DNA of 64,000 nucleotides from Purpureocillium takamizusanense (Eukaryota > Ascomycota > Sordariomycetes > Hypocreales > Ophiocordycipitaceae). Under the pieces are notes generated by a model. The model saw only the letters and a program-made list of their open reading frames with translations, was not told where the DNA came from and did not search any database. Below are positions 22,539 to 34,427 of the stretch, piece after piece; the stretch's first letter is position 1; each line of letters begins with the position of its first letter. The stretch is taken from positions 2,170,001 through 2,234,000 of the forward strand of contig NC_063071.1 in assembly GCF_022605165.1 (NCBI RefSeq). The letters are read 5' to 3'. The position numbers were made by a program, and so were the translations under genes.

Positions 22539-23827
22539 GTTGGGTGACCGCAGGGTGCTCAGGCTACTAGAGCTTCTACGCGGCGGGCGATGACAGCGAC
22601 GAAAGCGAGCGGCGGGGTCTGGGGCATGGTGTTGGCGAGGCGCGGAAGCCCCATGGGTGGTGGACGGTGATAGGGGTGCAGGCGTGGTGTTGGGCGCGAT
22701 GAGGTTGGAGACGCATCCCAGCGGAGCTTGAGCTCCTTGCGAGACCTAGAAGTACCGAGACGGAAGGTCAGGTAGTTGTAGGTACCTGTAGTACCTGGGA
22801 GGAGCCCAGCCCAGGGTACCTGCAGGAACGACGCAGCGCTGGGGGAGCTAGAGGTACCGTGCCGTCTGCGCTGATCGGCCCCTGCGGGGGACCTGGAGCC
22901 CGCGTCAAATACCTTAGGTAGGATGATACGAAGCTGGCCCTCCTGGACACAATGCCTGTACAGGTACTCGGCTAGCGGCCCGGATCCTCTGCGTGCTGCC
23001 CCTCCTTCCATTTGCCCTGGCTGCTGGGCGGACTCGCGCTGCCATGCACAGGCTGGTTTCGGCGGGCCGGGGGAACATGGCCTGACTGCTCGCCATCAAT
23101 CATTCAATCAATCAGCCCATTCGTTCCCCCGATCGTGACAATCAATTCCACCATCGTCACCGTCTGCTCCGTCCGCCCGAGAACCACCCAGGGAGACTCG
23201 TCCCGGAAGCCTCTCAAGTGCCGAGCCTCACAGGCCCCCCCGACGACGACGACGACGACGACGATTCGATCCAATTCCGCACCGCGCGACGCACGCCCGT
23301 CGTCATCTCCCCCCGCCACTCCTCGTCGTCGCCGCCACCGCCGCCGCTGCTGCTGCTGCCCCGGGCGCTGATGATGCTGCAGGCGGCCACGGCTTGACCG
23401 GTCTGTTTCGTCACCATCCCAATCCGTTGGGTTGCTGCCGGTCTCGAAGCACCACCACCCCTTCCACCACTACCACCACCGCCGCCACGCCAGCACACCA
23501 GCTGCCCCTGCTGCTGCTGTTGCTGCTGCTCCTCTTCTTCCTCCACCCGACACACTCCCCCCGCGCCTCGTCACGCGACCCTCTTGACTGTCGCAGCCGC
23601 CGCCCGCCCGCCGCCTCCTACCTGCCACTTATCGCCCGCCCACCTCGCACGCGCCCATCTGCCGGCCCGGCTCGACAACCGCGCCGCGCCGCATACCGCA
23701 CCCCTTCCCGCCGCGTGTGACTGACGGCCCGCCGTCCCCTCTTCCTGTCCTGCAGGGGAAACATCAACCAACCCCCCCCCCTTCTCCCCCGAGAACAAGA
23801 GGATTGGAGCAAGGGCCCGGCCTGGCC
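22539..23827. promoter_or_regulatory. Divergent promoter region of membrane protein and AMPK beta
   Basis: This 1.3-kb spacer contains a cluster of GGTACC words at about 22778-22858 (AGGTACCTGTAGTACCTGG and others), then a long stretch of trinucleotide-rich sequence: a GAC run near 23241-23262, CCG/CTG runs at 23333-23360 and CTG runs at 23508-23532. A C run sits 60 bases before the start codon. No gene is recognised. Confidence 0.55.
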
Positions 23828-25626
23828 ATGGGCAACAACCACTCATCGGCCTCCAAGGAGGCGACGTCGTCCTCGGCTGCCGCTGCCGCTGCCGCGCAGG
23901 CCGCCTCGGACGGCAACAAGGCCTCGACGACCACCACCACCACATCGGCGTCCACGCCCACGTCGGCCGCGACGTCGCCCACCCAGCCTCAACATCACCA
24001 TCACCACTTCGCCAGCATCCACCGCCATCACCAGGACGTCGTCCCCGGCCGCAAGGACGCCCGCAACATCATCCCCGAGCACACCACCCACCGCTCCGTT
24101 GCGCCCCCGGAGGCGTCCCTCGCACTGGCCCAAGGCTCGACCACCGTCGTCAACCGGCCCAAGAGCAGCCTGCCTGGCACCGCCGTCTCCTCCCTCAGCG
24201 GCTCCCCGCACAGCAACGTCTCCGCGACGCCCAACAAGCCCTCGTGTTCCTCGTCCGCCGCCGACCGGCACCCGCCGCCCCGCGACGAACCCTCCAAGCC
24301 CGTCGACGTCCCCCTCGAGTCGACGTCGCTGCGGTCCGCGCACCACGACCCCCACCACCGCCCCTCCCACGTGCCCCTCCCCGTCGACTCCAACCTCATC
24401 TCCAATAGCAGCATGACGGACATGTATCTGAGGGGGCCCCCGCGCCTGCCCCTCCCCATTGATGAAGAGGTTCACACGCCTGGGTCGCCCATACTCGCTC
24501 CCGAAGAAGGACTCGACGACGTCGAGTTGGGCAGCTCCTCGGACGCCCTGACGAGAAAGAGCTCCGCCGTGAGCGCCAATACGGTTGACGACGATGAGTC
24601 GGAGGAGCTGCGTGTTGACAAGACGCGGCCCGTTGTGCCGACCAAGCTCGAGTGGAAGCGCGGGGGCGACAAGATTTATGTGACAGGCACCTTTTTCGAA
24701 TGGAACCGCAAGCAGAGGCTGCACCCTGTGTAAGTTAGCTGCGTCAATACTGCCCTCAGTCTTGCCTGGCTGGTCACAGTATTTCACAGCCCGAAGCGTA
24801 TCGGAGATTCCATTCCCCCAGCTCGGCTGTGGGCGCATGCTGTGTTCCCGTGGCGCATCTTGACTGGGGGGCACAGGGCTCGGCTGTGGCCAGCTCGGTT
24901 ACCCACCCACGACGGAATATATGCGCTCTGGGCAATGCCTATCTAGTCATGGAACAGGATCGATGGCTGACAACTACCTACAGAGAGGGCAAGCCAGGAT
25001 GCTTCGCCGCCACCATCCTCATCCTTCCGGGGACGCACCATGTCCGCTTCCTCGTCGACGGGATCATGCAGACGTCGCCGGACCTGCCGACGACTGTCGA
25101 CTTCGGCAACAACCTCGTCAACTACATCGAGGTCAGCCCCGAGGATGCGCTCCCAGCGCAGAGGAGCGCCTCCAAGTCAGGCAGCGAGACGGAGGGCGCG
25201 TCGCGGACTAGGCCGCCCAAGGGCAAGCCCGTCGAGCCGCCCGAGAACTACCGCCGCGACATACCGCAGTACCTGCGGGACTTTGACCAGCCCGAGGACT
25301 CGGGCGCGTACAGGAACGCCGTTTCGGCCATCGAGAAGCTCCCAACGCCGCCCAGCCTGCCGGGGTTCCTGGGCAAGCCAATCCTCAACGCGGCGACGCT
25401 AATGAAGGACGACAACAGCGTGCTCAACATGCCCAACCACACGGTGCTCAACCACCTGGCCACGAGCAGCATCAAGAACAACGTCTTGGCTGTGTCCGCG
25501 ACGACGAGATACCACAACAAGGTGAGCACATGGCACTATCCCCCGTCCCTTGGTCGCGCGACTAACCCTCCGCGACAGTATGTCACGACCATTATGTACA
25601 AGCCGACTTCGGCGGATGAGGGCTGA
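23828..25626 (+). CDS. AMP-activated/Snf1 kinase beta subunit (CBM48 + ASC domains)
   Basis: Three exons: 23828-24729, 24984-25521 and 25579-25626; 495 residues. The beta subunit scaffolds the Snf1/AMPK complex and steers it to substrates, membranes or glycogen. MGNNHSS at the start fits an N-myristoylation signal (Gly2). A disordered region of about 240 residues is rich in Ala, Ser, Thr and His (PQHHHHHFASIHRHHQD). The CBM48 glycogen-binding fold spans KLEWKRGGDKIYVTGTFFEWN to FLVDGIMQTSPDLPTTVD and is interrupted by a 254-nt intron. The ASC domain at the end carries YLRDFDQPEDSG, LPPSLPGFLGK-type and VLNHLATSSIKNNVLAVSATTRY, finishing YVTTIMYKP. Fungal orthologues are Gal83/Sip1/Sip2. All junctions restore the frame. 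Confidence 0.93.
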
Positions 25627-25990
25627 GCGGAGAGGCTTGGAGCATCGTAATCTTCATGTATCATCTTCTTTGGAACAACGGCTTTTGGCTCGTGTGGGCA
25701 CGTTTGCTGATGCATCGAGGTTGTTGTTGTCTGCATGTCGTATGTAAGGGATGGAGAGGCGCGGCCAGGTAGCGGCTCTCTGTATGTAGCTACGCGAAGA
25801 TAGAATGGCGATGCTCCAGATGGGACAAGGTTGAAAACAAGGACTTGAACCCAGTGCTTGATGCAGGATGGGCCTTTATGACATACACAGACTCGGACTC
25901 ACTCACTCATACATCACAATGCATGGAAAGGGGGGGTTTCTGCACCGTGACCAAGGGGGGAAAGCGAGGCGGCGAGGAGCAGCAACATCA
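25627..25990. other. Convergent 3' region between AMPK beta and KAE1
   Basis: About 360 bases between opposing stops; it contains the 3' ends of both transcripts and a short run of CTCA repeats near 25902. No gene seen. Confidence 0.55.
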
Positions 25991-27211
25991 TCAATCTCTC
26001 CATTGGACGTAGACCTCATCGGTCCTAAAGCGCTGAGTGCATTGGCTCTCAGCCAACGGGGTAGTGTAGCCCGTCTCGTAGGCCAGCAGACCGGCGTGGG
26101 CAATCATGATGCCGTTGTCGATGCAGAAGCGCTCGTCGGTGGCGTAGACGGTGCCGCCGCGCTCGCGGGCCATGTGGCCCATCATCTCCTGCAGGCGCTC
26201 GTTGCAGCCGACGCCGCCGACGATGAGGACCTGGCTGCTGCCGACGTGGGCCATGGCGCGCTCCGTGATCTCGACGAGCATGGCGAAGACGGTCTCCTGC
26301 AGGGAGAAGCACAAGTCCGCAGGCGTGAAGCCGGCGTCGTTGCTCTCGCCGTCTTCTTTGGGCAGCTGCGCGGCGAGGGCGTCGGCGCTGGCGAGGATGC
26401 CGCTAAAGGAGCAGTCCATGCCCTTGACCGTGTAGGGCAGGTCGAGCAGGCGGGAGCCCTTTTTGGCGAGCTGCTCGATGTTGTAGCCGGGGGCGGGGTC
26501 GTTGCTGATGGCGAGGGTGCGGGCGAAGCGGTCGAGGCAGTTGCCGACGGCGATGTCGAGCGTCTCGCCGAAGATGCGGTAGCGGCGCTCGGCGTAGGCG
26601 ATGACCTGGCTGTTGCCGCCCGAGACGTACAGCACGACGGGGTTGTCGGCGCCCGTGATGTGCCGCCCCATCTCGATGTGCCCGACGCAGTGGTTGACGC
26701 CAACGAGGGGCTTGCCCCAGAGCAGGGCGAGGGCGCGGGCGGCGACGGCGACGCTGGTGAGCGGGCCGCCCATGCCAGGGCCCTGGGTAAAGCACACGCA
26801 GTCGATTTGGTCGACGCCGGCGGGCGATGACTCTGACTCTGACGAGGAAGAAGAGGTTGTGAGACCGGCGGCGACGAGGGCCTCGCGCGCCAGCCGCACA
26901 AAGTGTGCGCGGTGGTGCGCCGCCGTGTCCTTGGGCAGGAAGCCCGTCCCCGGGGGCGACACGAACGTGTGCCGTAGGTTGGCCAGGACGGTGGTGGCCG
27001 TGGGCGTGTGCCGGATGATGCCGACGCCGAGCTTGTTGGCGGAGCCCTCGAGGCCGATGGCGATGTAGGACTGCTTCTGCGGGGTGAAGGGCGAGGGCAC
27101 GGCGGCGCCGGCGGGCGGTGGTGCTGCTGCTGCTGCTGTTGGTGGTGATGGTGATGATGGTGCTGCTGCCGGCAGCGCAGACGCGCCGGCGGCTACCGCG
27201 GCGGCTGCCAT
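25991..27211 (-). CDS. KAE1: tRNA N6-adenosine threonylcarbamoyltransferase, KEOPS subunit Kae1
   Basis: One exon; 406 residues from ATG 27211 to the stop at 25991. Kae1 (OSGEP) is the catalytic subunit of KEOPS and transfers the threonylcarbamoyl group to A37 of ANN-decoding tRNAs in the cytosol and nucleus. The ASKHA-fold domain begins about residue 46 with [16 protein letters not shown]. The metal-binding HCVGHIEMG motif places the two histidines near 174 and 178. [29 protein letters not shown], the [11 protein letters not shown] segment and the end motif [12 protein letters not shown] are all Kae1 signatures. Unusual features are an Ala/Pro-rich N-terminal extension of about 45 residues and a Ser/Glu insert in the middle ([10 protein letters not shown]). 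The frame stays open above 27211, but I see no earlier ATG in it. GC-rich codon use. Confidence 0.94.
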   Translation of the reverse strand: MAAAAVAAGASALPAAAPSSPSPPTAAAAAPPPAGAAVPSPFTPQKQSYIAIGLEGSANKLGVGIIRHTPTATTVLANLRHTFVSPPGTGFLPKDTAAHHRAHFVRLAREALVAAGLTTSSSSSESESSPAGVDQIDCVCFTQGPGMGGPLTSVAVAARALALLWGKPLVGVNHCVGHIEMGRHITGADNPVVLYVSGGNSQVIAYAERRYRIFGETLDIAVGNCLDRFARTLAISNDPAPGYNIEQLAKKGSRLLDLPYTVKGMDCSFSGILASADALAAQLPKEDGESNDAGFTPADLCFSLQETVFAMLVEITERAMAHVGSSQVLIVGGVGCNERLQEMMGHMARERGGTVYATDERFCIDNGIMIAHAGLLAYETGYTTPLAESQCTQRFRTDEVYVQWRD

Positions 27212-29029
27212 GTTGTGGTGCGAGGTAATGAGGCTGTTTGCGAGGTCGTCGTCGTCTTCGTCGCCGTTGTCGTCGCCGCAGGGGGAGGGCGAGATGCGCA
27301 AAGACGCAACGTCGATGGCGACGTCTAAATGTTGTCGGTGGTGGTGATGGTGGGGGGTTGGTGGAAGCGACGAAATCGCCCAGCCAGTCGCGTAATCGGT
27401 ATATCGTAGACCGTCTATTTCATTCCGTCATGACCTCGTAAACCCAAGAGAAAAACAGAGATGGTCAGCCGTCTTCTCGGATGGGTTGGCAGGTTGATGA
27501 CTCTATGCCCTGCTCGCGCTCTCGAAGCAAGGTGAGGCAACCGGTGGGAAAGTCGTTCTTCGTCCGCGCCAACTACGAAGTAGTTACTTGGCGGTCGGTA
27601 GGCGGTAGGCGGTTGACGGCGGGGCCCAGGGAGGAGGGGCGCAAAAAGTTGTCCTTCGCTCGCTGATGAGTCGCTCCATGAGTGGTCGTCGTCGTCCGGC
27701 ACAATGAGGGGCAGACGCCCGCCCAGCCCAGCGCCCCATCCTAGATGTCACAGTCCGACAGCCTGTGTGGCTGGTGTCGGCCGTCTGTATCTGTGCTGTG
27801 CAGTCAGGTGGCTCTCCGGCACGTCTCATTGGCCCAAGCACGTTTCTCAGTAGTTAAGTGCCCCAGTGGGCTTATTATCCTCCAGCCAGGACCTCAAGGT
27901 GAGGCTCCGTCCAGCACAGTCAGCCACCGTAGCAGCAGCCTGGTGAGATGCTCTCGGCTCGCAGAGGAGAAAGACCCTTGTGGGTCCGTCCGTCCGTCAG
28001 TCCCTCACAACTTTGAACGACGAAAGTGAGGTGAGACCCCCCTCTCTCCCGTCGTCTTGCCGTGGTGGAGACGTACATACGTACCAGCAGCCTGTCCGGG
28101 TCCGTGGCTCGGTTTTGCCCATCCCACAATTGTTCTTCCGCCGCTCGCCGCCAGCACGTCTGGCGCCTTGTAATAAATCCTCACCACCACCACCTTTTCT
28201 TCCTCCTCCCCTCTCTCGCATTCTCCCGCAGCATATATTCTCCCCAACCGTCCCTTGCCCCCTCCTTCTTTGCCTAGCCATTGTCCCCCCTTCTATCTCC
28301 CTCGTGGCTTGTTACTACTCTGTCTCTCCACCAGGGTGGCACTGCACTGTGTGAGCTTACCACCGTACCCGCATCTCCAGTCTGGCCAGAAGACTCTGAG
28401 GGATACACCCGCCCGCCTGGTAGGGGATCCTACCCCCAAGCCACGATCTGGTCTCACTAAGCTGACTTGGCATGTAGTGCCTCTTCTGAGCTGGAGAGAC
28501 CTACTCCTGTGGTCTCGTTATGGCGATGCTGCGAGCACCTTGACCATATCCAGGCGCAAGGCGCCGTCTGACATGATGGCATCGTCAGCCACCTCTTCCA
28601 ACATGCCGGACCTGACTAGTATCCCTCATCTTGTCGAGCCCTGTGCCCTGTCTCCGAGCGTGCTGCTTACTGTTCTGTCCAAAGACTCCTCAGATGACTC
28701 GCTCGAAACGATGCCCAAGGCCCGGAAATGATTCATCACAGAAGGCGACGCTATTATAAGCTTCTCGGTTTACCTTTTTTTTTCGATTCTGCCTGCTGAG
28801 GGCCGTCTCGTCTAAGCCTCCAAACGTCCTGTCCAACCCCCCAACTCCGCGCAATGCCCGCGCCTGTCCATCCCGGCGCCTTCGTTATTGTTACACTTCG
28901 ACATCAGAAAATCATACCGCCGCCTTCATCATCCCAGGCGCCAGGCACAAAAAACAACGCTATGTACAGTCATCGGCAAAAATCATACAAAGCGCGCAGC
29001 GCCACGCCGGACCATCAGGGACCCGTCCC
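27212..29029. other. Spacer between KAE1 and EPL1 with unresolved coding-like pieces
   Basis: A 1.8-kb spacer lies upstream of KAE1 and downstream of EPL1. Two plus-strand pieces read like protein: frame 28332-28460 (GlyGlyThrAla... ending in TAA) and frame 28479-28571. A third, ending at 28731, encodes MMASSATSSNMPDLTS and about 35 further residues. They are in different frames and I could not find introns of a normal length that join them. C/T-rich blocks lie at 28185-28290. This may be a small gene, a leader of another transcript, or a decayed gene. Confidence 0.4.
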
Positions 29030-30960
29030 CTATGACGCCGTCTGGGCCTGCGCTTGCGCTTGCGCCGCAGCCGCCGCGGTTATTGCGGCCTGTGACGGTG
29101 GCAACGCTCGGTTGCCCGTCGGTCCACCCGCCGCCGCTTCGGGCGGCATCGAAGGACGTCCTGAGCGATACATGTACTGGCCCAAGGGAATGGTTGCTCG
29201 GAACTTGAGGGCGCGAGTATCAAACGGATCAATCTCGTATACCGGGGGGTCGACCTCGTCATCGTCCGAGTCATACTTCCAGCGGTCCGAATACTTGCTC
29301 GTCTCTCTCGGTGGCGTCGTCATGCCCCGCCGATCGATCCAGAGCCTCTGCAGACGCCCAATGCGGCGTCGGAATGCCGGCTGATTGGTCTGCGACTGCT
29401 CCGCCGTCATGGACCCAGCTTTGAATTGGAATACCGGCAGTTCACGCTTCTCAACAGCCATGGGCTCAGGTGCGTCCTCGTCTACTTCCATCGACTCCGA
29501 CGAGATGGATGCCGGAGGTGTCATCAGGTACTGCGTCTTAGCAGGTCGAAACTTGAGCTCTGGCCCTTGTTTCTTGACCGGCGGAAGGGGTTCTCGAGTG
29601 AGATCAATATGGTTCTGGTTCCACCTGCGGTGGTTTGCCACCTTGCTCTCAATCTCCTCTCGGAGCTCGCGCTCTTTCTGGGTCAACAGATCTGAAAGCA
29701 GAACGAGTTCCTGCTCGAGTGAGCGTCCGTCTTGACGGACAGGGGCACGCAGCTGGGTGCCTTGCGGCCGCTGCGCAGCAGCCGGTTCGGCAGCCTTGCG
29801 TTTCTGCGGCTTGGGACGAGTCAGCACCGCCAGGCGGCGTCTTGGCATGGGCAGGGAGCAGTTCGCTCTCACCTTTTGGTTGACAAGGTCATCATCGGGG
29901 TCCCTGATGTTCAACTTCACCTTCATGTACTTCAGCCTGGCCCGCTCCTCGAACAGAGCCCTGTCCATGTGGAGCAGCTCCCGCTTCTGCATCTCGCGTT
30001 CATACGAAAGGAGTACCAGTTGACGACCATCCTCGAGCTCTCGCCGGAGGCGCTTGAGGGTCTCGGCGATCTTGTTGTCACGAGCGCGCGTCTTCCTCGT
30101 CTGTCTGGCCTCGCGTCTCCGGAAGCAGACGTACGGGTCGGTATCGTCAGTCTCCTGGTGCATCTCGAACTTGAGCGACGCGTGCAGGGGCTTGTTCCCA
30201 AGCTCCTGCCGCCTCGTTTTCCAGTACTCATAGATGGCCTTGGCATGCAGCAGAATGGTGGGCGAACCGAGGTGGTTCAGCCCCGGCACCATCATATCAT
30301 AGGCGACAACAGTATTGTCGACCGAGGCAAACGGCGTCTGCTCCGTGGCGGTATCCTCGAACACTTCCATGATGTGCTCAAAGTCATCTTCGGAGAGGGC
30401 TCCCCCCTGAGGGGATTTACCATTGTACGACTTGAGGAAGTCGTCATCCTCGACCGACATGTCATACTGGCAGCTGATGCACTCTTCTACGGTCTGCGAG
30501 AACCGTATGTAGGAGGATGGCTGGTGGAATGAGCTGGGATAGAGGGCATCGTAGTCGATGTCACTCTCCTGAGGAGGCGGGACCGGGATTTCCTGGTCAT
30601 TGCTTGTGCCGGCATCCTTGAGGATGGTCTGCAAGTGGTATTCCTGGAGAGTGGCATGCAGTGTCAGCTTCAGCCACAAATAATGTCGCAGGGAGTTGGA
30701 AGTCACGGGGTTGGTCGCCCCTGGAGACAGCGGCTGGGGGGAGTGATGCCAAGCCACATCACGTGTTTGCACACGTGATATCGGAGGCGCGGAACGATGA
30801 TGGCAAGACTCACATTTTCCTCGGCTTGCTCGACACCGGTTGCAATTAGGTTGTCGGTGGTGAGTGCCTCGTACTCTGAAGGGTCGATCTGGTCCTCGCG
30901 GAGGACGGGAAGGACAGTCTTGACGCTGAGCTTCTTGACCCGGACCTTGCGGGAGGACAT
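29030..30960 (-). CDS. EPL1: Enhancer of polycomb-like protein, NuA4 histone acetyltransferase subunit
   Basis: Two exons: complement of 30814-30960 and 29030-30643, separated by a 170-nt intron; 586 residues. Epl1 bridges the Esa1-Yng2-Eaf6 catalytic module to the rest of NuA4 and is needed for nucleosome acetylation. The start reads MSSRKVRVKKLSVKTVLPVL and the EPcA domain continues with EDQIDPSEYEAL, EYHLQTIL, IPVPPPQESDIDYDALYP, YIRFSQTVEECISCQYDM and FERIM-like FEHIMEVFED. A basic helical region (about 220-300) with YVCFRRREARQTRKTRARD follows, then a proline/acid-rich stretch and an Ala/Gln-rich C-terminus (repeated AQ). The call rests on the near-complete N-terminal match to fungal Epl1. 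It is divergent from calcineurin B. Confidence 0.95.
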
Positions 30961-32487
30961 GGTGGCGGGGGGGAAGAGGTCGGCGAAAAGCCAGCGGAAA
31001 ATCCGCGAAAAAAAGCGATCAAGTCATAAATCGAGGTATGGCGGGTCGGTATGTGCCCAAATGAAGATGATAACTGCGCCGTGGTGGCCCTTTTTCGATG
31101 GCTGAAGTCGGGCTCCTGACGAGGTGACGTTGGGATTGTTTTGGCGCGCGAAGAGTTTTCACTGGGGTGCAGCGTGGAAGATTGCGGTTTGCAGCGTGGA
31201 AAGGGAGGGCAATGAGTGCTGTGGCACGGGGCGGGAAGTCACTTTCCGCGGAGGAACGGGTGCAGAGGTACTTGAAGGCGCTCGGGCCACCGTCTCCTTT
31301 TCGGCCCCTCTTTCAGGTGTTTAGGTGGCAGCGCGCCCCGAAGCAGCTGTAGCCTGGCGCCTGGCGGGCGCTGGAGGCGGCCTCCAGCTGGCGCATTTGG
31401 GGGGGCGAGCGGGGAGGGGTCGCGTCAGCCACGTCGCCCGCGCGCCTCACGGCGCAACCACGCCGCAACGTACCTCGTCGTCAGCGCCGCACATGAAGGA
31501 CGCTTGCGGCGAGGTAGTACTAACTACCTTTGCACCCAGCGAGGCAGCTGCAGGCGGAGTGCGCCAGGCCGAGGAATAGCCGCCACCCATGGGGGCTCTG
31601 CGCACCTGTGCACGATCACTTTTCGCATGCGCCACAGGCCGTGAGCCACTCTTGCCGGGACGACTGAGGCTATCCCCAAGCGTGGAAAGCAGCAACGAGC
31701 ACTGCACCGTGCGTTTTGTACCTCGCTGTATTGTAGGTACTTAGCTAACGTACATCTCAACGAAGCATCAGCGCAGCACCCCCCCCCTCTCGTGCTTGCA
31801 CAGCCACAGCGCGACGCATTTCATGCAACGGAATGTACTTGGTGGCCGTCGCGTCGACTCTCCAGACCACCCACTTCGTCCTGTAAACTGCCTGAAATGA
31901 GAATCCTGCATGCATGTTCTTGCCATGCTCGTTTTTCGTCCCTTTTTTTTTTCGCATTGTCGACACCCAAGCGACCAGCCACGTCAATGTGTTGACGGGA
32001 TGAAAATGTCGTCAGACGGGCACAAAGGCCTCCGGCGGCCTGCCTCTCTCTCACTGGAGCATGAGGCCCGTGCCTGTGGGGACAGCAGGCACGCCACCTC
32101 CACTACCCCTCGGGCGCAACGACGAGCTTCCCACCTCAGATCTGACCGGCACCTCACAAAGAGAGTCGTGCATCCTGACAACCACCCAATTCCACCGGGT
32201 CAACAAACGCGACAGCCTCCCGCCGCCGGCCCAGTGCAGCTCTATCGCCAGTAAGGTGCCCGCCTGCACGCCCGCCACTGCCGCGCCGTCGTCTCTTGAG
32301 CATTGTGCTGCCGCTTTGTCGTGCGCACAGCGACCCTCCAGCCGGAAGCGCGAACGGTTTCTCTCGGTCTCTCAATCTCTTTCTCTCTCGCCTTCCCTCT
32401 CCGTCTCGCGATCCTCCACCCGCCCACCGGCACCGGCACCGCGAGCGAAGCATCCCTCCCCGCCGCCGCGCCGCCCGCCCCGCCACG
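30961..32487. promoter_or_regulatory. Divergent promoter region of EPL1 and calcineurin B
   Basis: A 1.5-kb spacer between divergent genes. Notable pieces are a GTAGGTACTTAGC word at 31733-31745, a C run near 31779, a T run near 31942, and a CT/TCTC-rich leader at 32355-32410 directly upstream of the calcineurin B start. No gene recognised. Confidence 0.55.
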
Positions 32488-33418
32488 ATGGGCAACACCA
32501 CGAGCGCGGTCCTGGACAACATTGTCCAGGGCTCCAACTGTGAGGCCCGACGCCGACCCATCGACCAGCCAGCCGGCAATGGAAGAAGTGGCTGACCAAG
32601 GTTTTTGCAGTCGACAGAGAGGAGGTTGACCGGTTACGGAAGCGGTTCATGAAGCTGGACAAGGTACGCGGGGTTCCCCAGCGGGACGAGTCACTCCCTC
32701 CTGCGGATATGCCCCCGGCGCATCGCTGACGCTTTCGACCTAGGACAACTCGGGCACGATCGAGCGCGACGAGTTCCTGAGCCTGCCCCAGATCTCATCG
32801 AACCCATTGGCGACGCGGTACGCGAGCAGTCCCCCTCCCTTGCCAGATGCACACGCCCTCGATTTGTGCGGCGGCAAGGTCATGTCTCGTAAAGAAATCC
32901 TGGTTCACTAACGCAACAGCTTTCGGCGCACAGCATGATCGCCATTTTCGACGAGGACGGCGGCGGCGACGTCGACTTTCAAGAGTTCGTGTCGGGCCTC
33001 AGCGCCTTCAGCAGCAAGGGCAACAAGGAGCAGAAGCTGCGGTTCGCGTTCAAGGTCTACGACATTGACCGCGACGGCTACATCAGCAACGGCGAGCTCT
33101 TCATCGTGCTCAAGATGATGGTGGGCAGCAACCTCAAGGACCAGCAGCTGCAGCAGATTGTCGACAAGACCATCATGGAGGCGGACCTGGACAAGGACGG
33201 CAAGATCAGCTTTGAGGAGTTTACAAAGATGGTGGAGAATACGGACGTGAGCATGAGCATGACCCTAGGTACGTTGATTCTCTTGGGACTCGTTACCCCC
33301 TTTCCCATTGTGTGGGCGATTACGCGTGGAGAGAATGTTATGGTTATGCACGTTGATGGGTGCATGGATGGATTCGTGACAAGAAAAGTTTACTGACGCC
33401 CTCGCAGACCAATTTTGA
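32488..33418 (+). CDS. CNB1: Calcineurin regulatory subunit B
   Basis: Five exons: 32488-32539, 32611-32663, 32744-32817, 32934-33268 and 33408-33418; 174 residues. Calcineurin B is the Ca2+-binding subunit of the calmodulin-dependent phosphatase calcineurin. [11 protein letters not shown] carries an N-myristoylation signal. Four EF-hand loops are visible at residues 34-45, 66-77, 103-114 and 144-155, each beginning with Asp and ending with Glu. The second loop is [12 protein letters not shown]. The last exon is only 11 nt and codes the terminal DQF and stop. The length equals the family norm. A closer acceptor to exon 4 (after AACGCAACAG) would break the frame; the CACAG at 32929-32933 restores it. 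Confidence 0.96.
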
Positions 33419-34306
33419 GAAAGCTTCGTCCCGTCCGGGGTCGCTGGCAGACCGCCGCGGTGGACCAGCCTTTGCTGGGCATCGAAGAATTAGTGTCATG
33501 ATAATGATGATTTGGGTTCAGCAAGCAGTGAGAGCTATCCCCGATGTCCATCCTTGCCTCCGTGAGCACGGCCCGGTCACTGTAGGCCGGCACTTTCTTC
33601 CGTGTGTCGATGAAGACACGGCCGCTCAATGCCAAAGGTACACTCGTCGAGTGCTATATGGCCCTAGTATATATGGCCTGGACCAAAACCTACGAACTAA
33701 CGTCAGATGTCTCTTCTACCCCAATTCCATCTCTCCATCTTTCTATCTCTTCTCTATTTCCTTCCTTTTGGCTCTCTCTGCGATACGTAACATGCCCGCA
33801 TCCGCGGCTTAGCTCGTATCGCTGAGAAACACCGAGTTCCGCACCGCCAAACGACCCTGACTTGACGTGAAGATGGACGCCCGCCCCGGGCTGCATACGT
33901 ATATATACATTCGTCCCCCGACTTCACTTCCTTCCGTCCAGGAACAGCTACGTACGTACGATTCGAGTGCAATTCTCGAGTTTTTTGGACCACGATGTGC
34001 ATCGCGTCTTTCCCCGTGCCCCCGCACACCCCCCCCCCTCCTTCTTCCCCCTATGTGATCCTGGCACAGAAACAAAAGGAAAGGAAAGTGTACATGACAT
34101 GGGAAGAAGAGAGAGAAAACGGAGACAGCGCGATAGGATGCTGGCTACAACTATCCTGCTGGTTTGTTGAGTCCGCCCAAGGGAGAGGATTAGGAAAAAA
34201 TGAATCAGCAAGATCGGCAAGAAGGGTCGTTTTTGGTGGTACAACTCGACTGTGCCAAAAAAAAAAAAAACAAGAGGAGGAGTATAATTACTATAAAAAA
34301 ATTAAG

Positions 34307-34427
34307 ACATACAATAGCCGGTGTTCGCTGGCCGTCACCGATCCAGCTACTAATCTGCCGGTCAGCGGCTTGACTCTGGGGGAGCAGACGGGACCCCGTA
34401 TTTTACGCTGCCTGTGATCGTATGTGA
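34307..34427 (+). repeat. Dispersed ~120-bp repeat, copy A
   Basis: Begins ACATACAATAGCCGGTGTTC and ends ATCGTATGTGATG, directly after an A-rich tract. It matches, on the opposite strand, the two copies at 53410-53530 and 53615-53735, by eye at roughly 80-85 percent. Ends of the copies are near-inverted (ACATAC ... GTATGT). Confidence 0.75.

Noticed and set aside
25830..25870. tRNA B-box-like sequence GGGTTCAAGTCC on the minus strand
   Set aside because: The T-stem pairs poorly and there is no A box or acceptor stem at the expected distance.
25868..26830. 320-codon plus-strand frame opposite KAE1
   Set aside because: Antisense shadow, Ala/Val/Gly/Asp-rich; KAE1 motifs are unambiguous on the minus strand.
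27299..27301. Upstream start for KAE1
   Set aside because: The codon is TTG, not ATG; the first ATG in frame is at 27211.
32919..32920. Acceptor after CTAACGCAACAG for calcineurin B exon 4
   Set aside because: It would insert residues before MIAIF and break the frame; the CACAG 13 bases later restores the conserved EF-hand sequence.
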